Shown here piece after piece: positions 58,707 through 64,000 of a stretch of 64,000 nt of DNA (the stretch's first letter is position 1; each line of letters begins with the position of its first letter). Made by a program: the position numbers and the translations under genes. Source of the stretch: Citrus sinensis (Eukaryota > Streptophyta > Magnoliopsida > Sapindales > Rutaceae). The stretch spans positions 28,611,001 to 28,675,000 of the forward strand of contig NC_068564.1 of NCBI RefSeq assembly GCF_022201045.2, read 5' to 3'. The notes beneath the pieces were generated by a model that made no database searches, was not told the DNA's origin, and saw only the letters and a list, made by a program, of their open reading frames with translations.

Positions 58707-59698
58707 ATGACAAAGACAAAACAGCTCTCAGCTTTTGTTCTTTTGCTTCTTATCATATACCTTCTCTGCTCCCCCATGACTACAGGTTAGTTAATTTGTA
58801 GCAACACAAAATTCCAGTTATACATACAAAATTTATGCAATGATAGTTGATGCCGAGTTTAGATCTTTAAATTTTTAGAGGTCTGGAATAACTTTGTAAC
58901 ATTTGTAATTCTCTCCAGGGGCAGTGCCACCAGCAAATGAAGGCGAACAGGTATGGTTATGACATACACTCTTAGCATTACTGCCCAATTTATACAGAAT
59001 TTTGAAATTTTAAAAATCGGATTCTGTGTCTAGAAATCAAGTTCATTGATTCCCTGCTAAATTGCTTGAAAGTGTTGAAAAATTATGATGGACAGGTTAG
59101 GCAATTCGAGCTTGTCAGAGCGAGCGAGCCTACAAGGCCTCATATAATCCAAAACCGGGAGCACAACAGGTTACAGTTCCCTGTCAAGCAAGTTCTCTTT
59201 TCTATTTAATGCATCAAATGATCAAATCTTTAAATCTTTTTCCAGTGAGCAAGCAACAGACATGCTGGAAGTGGATGGCAAGGCTTCGTGTGAAGGGCAA
59301 ACAACTTGGTGCATTGTGAAACCTTCAACTGGAGATGAACGGCTACTTGCAAACATACAATTCTGCTGCGATCACGTTGACTGTAGCATTATACAACCCG
59401 GGGGCGTGTGTTACGAGCCTAACAACAATTACTCACATGCTTCAGTTGTCATGCATCTCTTCTACAGGGCCAATAACAAGCTACCCCACACCTGTGATTT
59501 CATGCAGAGTGGTCTGATTATCTCTCAGGATCCATGTAAGCTTGAAAGTTTCCCTTTTGCCACTAAATTATTATCTATACGCTTATACTTTGAATCTTGC
59601 AATCTATATATATCAAAACTAAGAATGTGAAGATCTGATATGCACGATTTTCATGTTTCTTTTTTGCAGCTGTTGGAAAATGCATTTATGCACCCTGA
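58707..59698 (+). CDS. Secreted CBM43/X8-domain protein, copy 2 (Ole e 10-like)
   Basis: Five exons, 58707-58785, 58919-58950, 59096-59169, 59246-59535 and 59670-59698, give 167 aa. The structure and phases are the same as copy 1. A signal peptide (LSAFVLLLLIIYLLCS) is followed by a polar linker and an X8 domain from WCIVKPSTGDERL to GKCIYAP. All expected X8 cysteines are present, including that of GGVCYEPN which copy 1 has lost. The domain should bind beta-1,3-glucan in the apoplast; no GPI-anchor signal is seen. Exon 3 lacks the six bases (two codons) found before the donor in copy 1. It is convergent with CSLE copy C, whose stop is 576 bases away. Confidence 0.88.
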
Positions 59699-60273
59699 TG
59701 CTAGTGAGGAAGGAATCTTCTAGTGACTTGTCGTATTAAATAAAATTGGATGATTGAAAAGTAAAATTTTACATTGTCTATAGCTAATGAATTGCATGTG
59801 CTTGCGTGAGAGGTTATGAAGACCTTTCTTACTGGAAATAAACAAACATTGATACACTGATTTTAGTGCCATGATGATGCCATTATGGATGAGCAAAGAG
59901 TATCATAATTCAATTTCTAAATTGCTAATTCAATCAGTGGGAAGGTCATACAATTGTTTACCTATATTTGTCATAAAACTAAGTGCAAATTAATAAAAAT
60001 ACACAAGCCCTTTACAGATTTTTGTTCTCTTTGCATTAAAAACAGAGTTTCAACAATTATCACTGACTTTAATTCTTTTTAAAACTAGTGATGTTGAAGG
60101 TTAGAAAATCTTTCAAATAAATCAGTTAAAACCGCAAATGATGGACTTAGAATAAAGTAAAAGAAAAACTTCTTGTAACTTCAAATAAAGTTGGCGGTAA
60201 GTTGCGAAAACATCATGGAAATACTTCTTGTAACTTGTAAGAGTAAAAAAAAAAAAGAAATTGAAAAGAGAAT
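59699..60273. other. Convergent spacer between CBM43 copy 2 and CSLE copy C
   Basis: This holds the two 3' UTRs. It is AT-rich and homologous in part to 51693-52545. No gene was seen. Confidence 0.5.
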
Positions 60274-63200
60274 TTAATACAAGAAGGTAAAACAAGTACA
60301 GACAGACAGAGCTAATACAAGCGATTTAGTGGTCACAGAGCTTGGCATCTTGCCGTTGTCCTTCCTCAAGAAAAGGCCTTGATACAGAGGCCAGTTGATG
60401 AGAACTAAGGCGCTGCATAAAAGGATTTGCAAGAGCATCGTCTCGTAGAATTTAACATAGCCATCACCTACAATCACCTTCTTTACCGCCCCAATCATGC
60501 AGAATAAATTCAGCAAAGCAAGTGTTGATAATATTGTGAACATTGAAGAGGCGGCACCGAATTCCATTATCTCTTTCTCATATCGTTGTGATACGTCTTC
60601 GTCAGCCACTTTTTCTGTAACAGCAAAAGATGATTCAGAAAATCCTAGCGTCTTCAAAATGGCGTCGATGAAGCCAAAAAGGAAGGAGGTTGTTCTTAGG
60701 TAAAGCCATAGCCGTTGTTCATTCCACCAACCAAGGGCTGTGCCTCCAGACCACAGAAACTCTGCTAGGCTATATGTGTACTTGGCAAACATCACATAGG
60801 CAAAGGGTATTATCCATGGGCTTGAGATCTGTTTCCACAAACCATGAGAGACAATTTAATCCCTTGAGAATTAGCGATGTTATTAAGCAAATAAAAGTTT
60901 CTTGCACATGAAAAAAAAATTAGATAAATAAACATACCATTGGAAACAAGGGAATTCCTTTGAGAAGATAAAGTGAAGGAACAATAGAGTAAAATAGCGT
61001 TGCCAAGCAATTTGGAGCCCAGAGACAATAGCAGCAATATCCCAAGCGAAGGCCTAAGCTAATCTTTCCATGTGCATACCTAGCAGGACTGTATCTGCAA
61101 AGCATAATTTGGAAATCACCTTCAGACCATCTCTTACGCTGCACGAGGAACTGAAGCAATGTGGTCGGTGAAACACCTAAGAATGCATCCCTTTCTGGTT
61201 TGCAATACACTGATTTCCATCCTTGACATTGGATCGATATCCCTGTTATAACATCTTCAACCGGACACCCATATTTCAATCCAATCTGCAATCAACCGTT
61301 CAGTTAATGCAATGAGTACACAAACTAATATACCTATCTCCATCATTAAAAAAAACACATATAGCCAAGAAAGAGATACTGACCTCCTTTCCCCATTGAG
61401 TGTTTGTTTCATAGGTACAACTTGCAAGAGCCTTCGATGTTTCTTCCAATTCAAGTAAACTTTCTTCTCTCTTTGAATCATTTTCTCTCTTCAATTCAAT
61501 CTTAGTTTCCTTGTCGTATTTCCTTCCACATAGAATTTCTCTTCTGTGAAAACAGCCAGATCCACAATAAATTGGGCCTCCATAACCATCCATGCCTTCA
61601 AATTCCACCTTCGCTCACCAAAATATATGAATTTGCAAGCAAAAAAGAGTCATGAAAACGGAAGTTTAAATAAAATATAACACATGATGCAATTCGATTA
61701 TGATTTCATGCATGCATCAATATTTACTCACCTCATTATATATTCTTAATGAGTTGCTGTACAATTCATTCTTAGTAACATTATCAAAGTTCTGTGGAAA
61801 CTGGACAAAAGCAAACTCATGGCCCTTTTCTTCATCCATGAAGAAGCAAAGGGCATCTCTCACAGCTTGTGAATTGTTTGAGTACATATCACAGTCTACA
61901 TTAAGAGTGACTTGTCCATTGCTAATCTTTGATGACACCCTTATCTGCACATGGAACCATTAAACAAGTAACGCTATGTCAGAAGTGAACTATTTGGAAT
62001 CTTTCCCTGCTCATTGTAGTATAACCTTAAATTAAACAGTGTGTATTCATCTTCTGACTGATTGAGATAGTGTTATCAATGGCATTGATTACCAGTGCAT
62101 TCATAGCTCCTGCTTTGAAATTATGAGAATACTGGGGTCTCTTCTCGCGAGCCAAGTATACCAATGTTGGCAAGGCACACCCTTCATTATCAACAGCATT
62201 TGGATCTCTTCCATCTATCAATATCTTCAGACCCCAAAGAGAGAACCAATCAAACGAACTTAGCATAACATTTTAACTTGAAAAAATCAAAACGCAGAGG
62301 TCGAAGGGCTAAGATGATTTAATTACTTGAAGAATGGTATCATGATCAAGCCGCGAAGAGTAAGAATCCCACTGAGAAAATCCTTTATGTTTCATGCGTA
62401 TTTCTTCCGTGATTCTACCAAGCTTTGTTGCAGTTTGGATTCTATTCTCCATTTCTTCATATAATCTCTGCAAGGAAAAGAGCATACTAAGAACAAATTT
62501 AACAAATATTGAAATAAATTAAGAATAATACAACATTTTTCTCATTATCATGTTCATCAGACATAAAATCCTGTTCTTGACTGTTATCAGGTTAAGAATC
62601 AAATCACAAGATTTTTTAGGCAAATTAAAAGGATTTGAACACTTGTTACCTCACATTACCCAATTATGAACCTCTGTTATCACGACAATATGTATGTCCA
62701 CAATTTTAAAAAGTAAGAACATTTCTGTATTTGTTTATTCGATTCATTAATTATATCAATACATAAACAACATCACTATGTCAAGAATTTTATTGTTTAC
62801 TTTTATTTTTATTTTTATTTATTTTTTTAAAAAAAGAAACTTCAGGATGGCCTAGGTCCTGTGAATCTCCGTTTATCTCCATTATTGGGCATACAAGGGT
62901 CTCCTGTGAATTTTATTGTATTTGATCCATAAAATGGACATGTATATCGAATATAATTATTTTTATTCAGATGCTGATAATTGTAGATAAAATAAATGAA
63001 TGTATTCAACTGATTTCTTATTTTCAGTATAAGGTTATCTCTTTTGACAAATTCGATATATGCATATCTTGGACTACAAGTGGTACATGTGCATGTATCC
63101 CATTCAGCAGCTTAGTTGGAAAATCAAAACAAGGATAAAAATTTATGATCGACAAAAAATACAAACAAAGAAAAAAATAAAATATCAAAATTTAACTACT

Positions 63201-64000
63201 AAAAATATGTGTGTGTGTTTGTGTAAGTATTTGTGTGATTTTTAAAATAAATAAAAACAAAATGTCTGTTAGGTTTTTGGGCTGAATGAAAGTAGACGCC
63301 GGACCTACTCGCCACTTTTTGGTTCCACTTACTCCATTTATTGGATATATAAAAAAATGTTATCCCTGTATAATTAATTAATTAATTGTTATCTATTAAG
63401 ATACTCACCTTGATAGCTGCCAGATCTTTGGACTGACTTTTATGATCATCGCCACGTGCTTCACCAACTTTGATGAAATATGCAGCAGGGGACCTGGGCT
63501 CCACATTGAATTTCTTGCAATAAGGAATCCAATGTTTGCAGAAATGAGAAGCCTCCATTAAAGCATAGAAAGTAAGATCAGAGCCAGCATCGTCAGAAAG
63601 ATAAACACTGAGCTTATCAGTTGGATAATCGTATGCCATTACTGATAGAACGGTGTTGATCACCATCGTTGGTGGTTCTATTTTGGGGTCTGCTGTGCAC
63701 ACAAATATGTCCACTCCAGGCAGCTCATTCTCATATCTGTGCATATTTAAAACATAAACATAAGCATATTAGTATATGCGATGTAATCAGACAATCCAAT
63801 TTAATATAACTGTAACGCCAGGTGACAGTATCGCTCACCTCTGAGATAACCTGTTCCTAAAGGTTTGCCTGTGGACTCTGTTCCACCTCACGGCTTGAGT
63901 TACAATCCAATAGAAACCGAACCACAGTTCAGCCGCAAACAACCCGATCCAGACCCATAATGTCAACCTTCCATTTTGATGATCGCGTTCATTTGGTATG
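60274..64000 (-). CDS. CSLE: Cellulose synthase-like protein E, copy C, partial
   Basis: Exons seen are 64000-63839 (3' part of exon 1), 63736-63409, 62467-62327, 62224-62093, 61944-61732, 61608-61384, 61285-60938 and 60828-60274. The start codon and first helix lie beyond the right edge. Exon lengths equal those of copy B except exon 2 (six bases longer) and exon 8 (six longer). Catalytic signatures are intact: [23 protein letters not shown] and QRKRW. The C-terminal domain has about six helices and ends CTCFTFLY. The reading frame is open over the whole visible part, so this is a likely functional third copy, and it closely resembles copy B. Confidence 0.9.

Noticed and set aside
1-64000. 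tRNA, rRNA, CRISPR or bacterial operon features
   Set aside because: No cloverleaf with a recognisable A/B box, no rRNA blocks and no direct-repeat arrays were seen; the gene structure is that of a plant nuclear genome.

Overview
The window is nuclear DNA from a flowering plant. It is AT-rich between genes, has GT..AG introns and U/AT-rich spacers, and carries typical eudicot gene families. The gene set and small introns look like a woody eudicot such as Citrus, but the species is an inference and was not tested. All exon coordinates come from reading splice sites by eye and checking that phases add up.

Layout, left to right. (1) 56-3054, minus: 5' part of a NusB-domain NOL1/NOP2/Sun (RsmB-type) rRNA cytosine methyltransferase, cut by the left edge. 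(2) 4196-6253, plus: a plant protein of unknown function, divergent from the first. (3) 8323-22962, plus: a complete giant HECT ubiquitin ligase of the UPL1/UPL2 type (15 coding exons, 3776 aa). (4) 24661-26344: a 1.68 kb Mutator-like element with 124 bp inverted ends and a 9 bp target duplication, enclosing two small related minus-strand genes. (5) 27268-30783, plus: a long P-class pentatricopeptide-repeat protein. (6) 30834-31810: an intron-retaining, broken copy of part of the UPL gene, about 50 bp past the PPR stop codon. (7) 31.8-37.4 kb: gene-poor and AT-rich. (8) 37466-39931, plus: a small RIN4/NOI-type protein. (9) 40847-43915, minus: a p24-beta (EMP24/GP25L) cargo receptor, with an LTR-like insertion in intron 1. 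(10) 44655-45411: a foldback MULE-type MITE. (11) 45.5-64 kb: a tandem array of cellulose synthase-like E genes (minus strand, three copies plus one remnant) interleaved with small secreted CBM43/X8 proteins (plus strand, two copies).

The first 41 kb are mostly single-copy housekeeping genes: plastid or organellar rRNA modification, ubiquitin ligation, organellar RNA processing, immunity-related membrane scaffold and early secretory trafficking. The last 19 kb are a duplicated cell-wall module. A glycan synthase (CSLE) and a small glucan-binding secreted protein (CBM43) face each other tail to tail in a unit of about 8 kb that was copied as a block. This array, the gene-carrying Mutator element and the partial UPL duplicate are the three most noteworthy observations.
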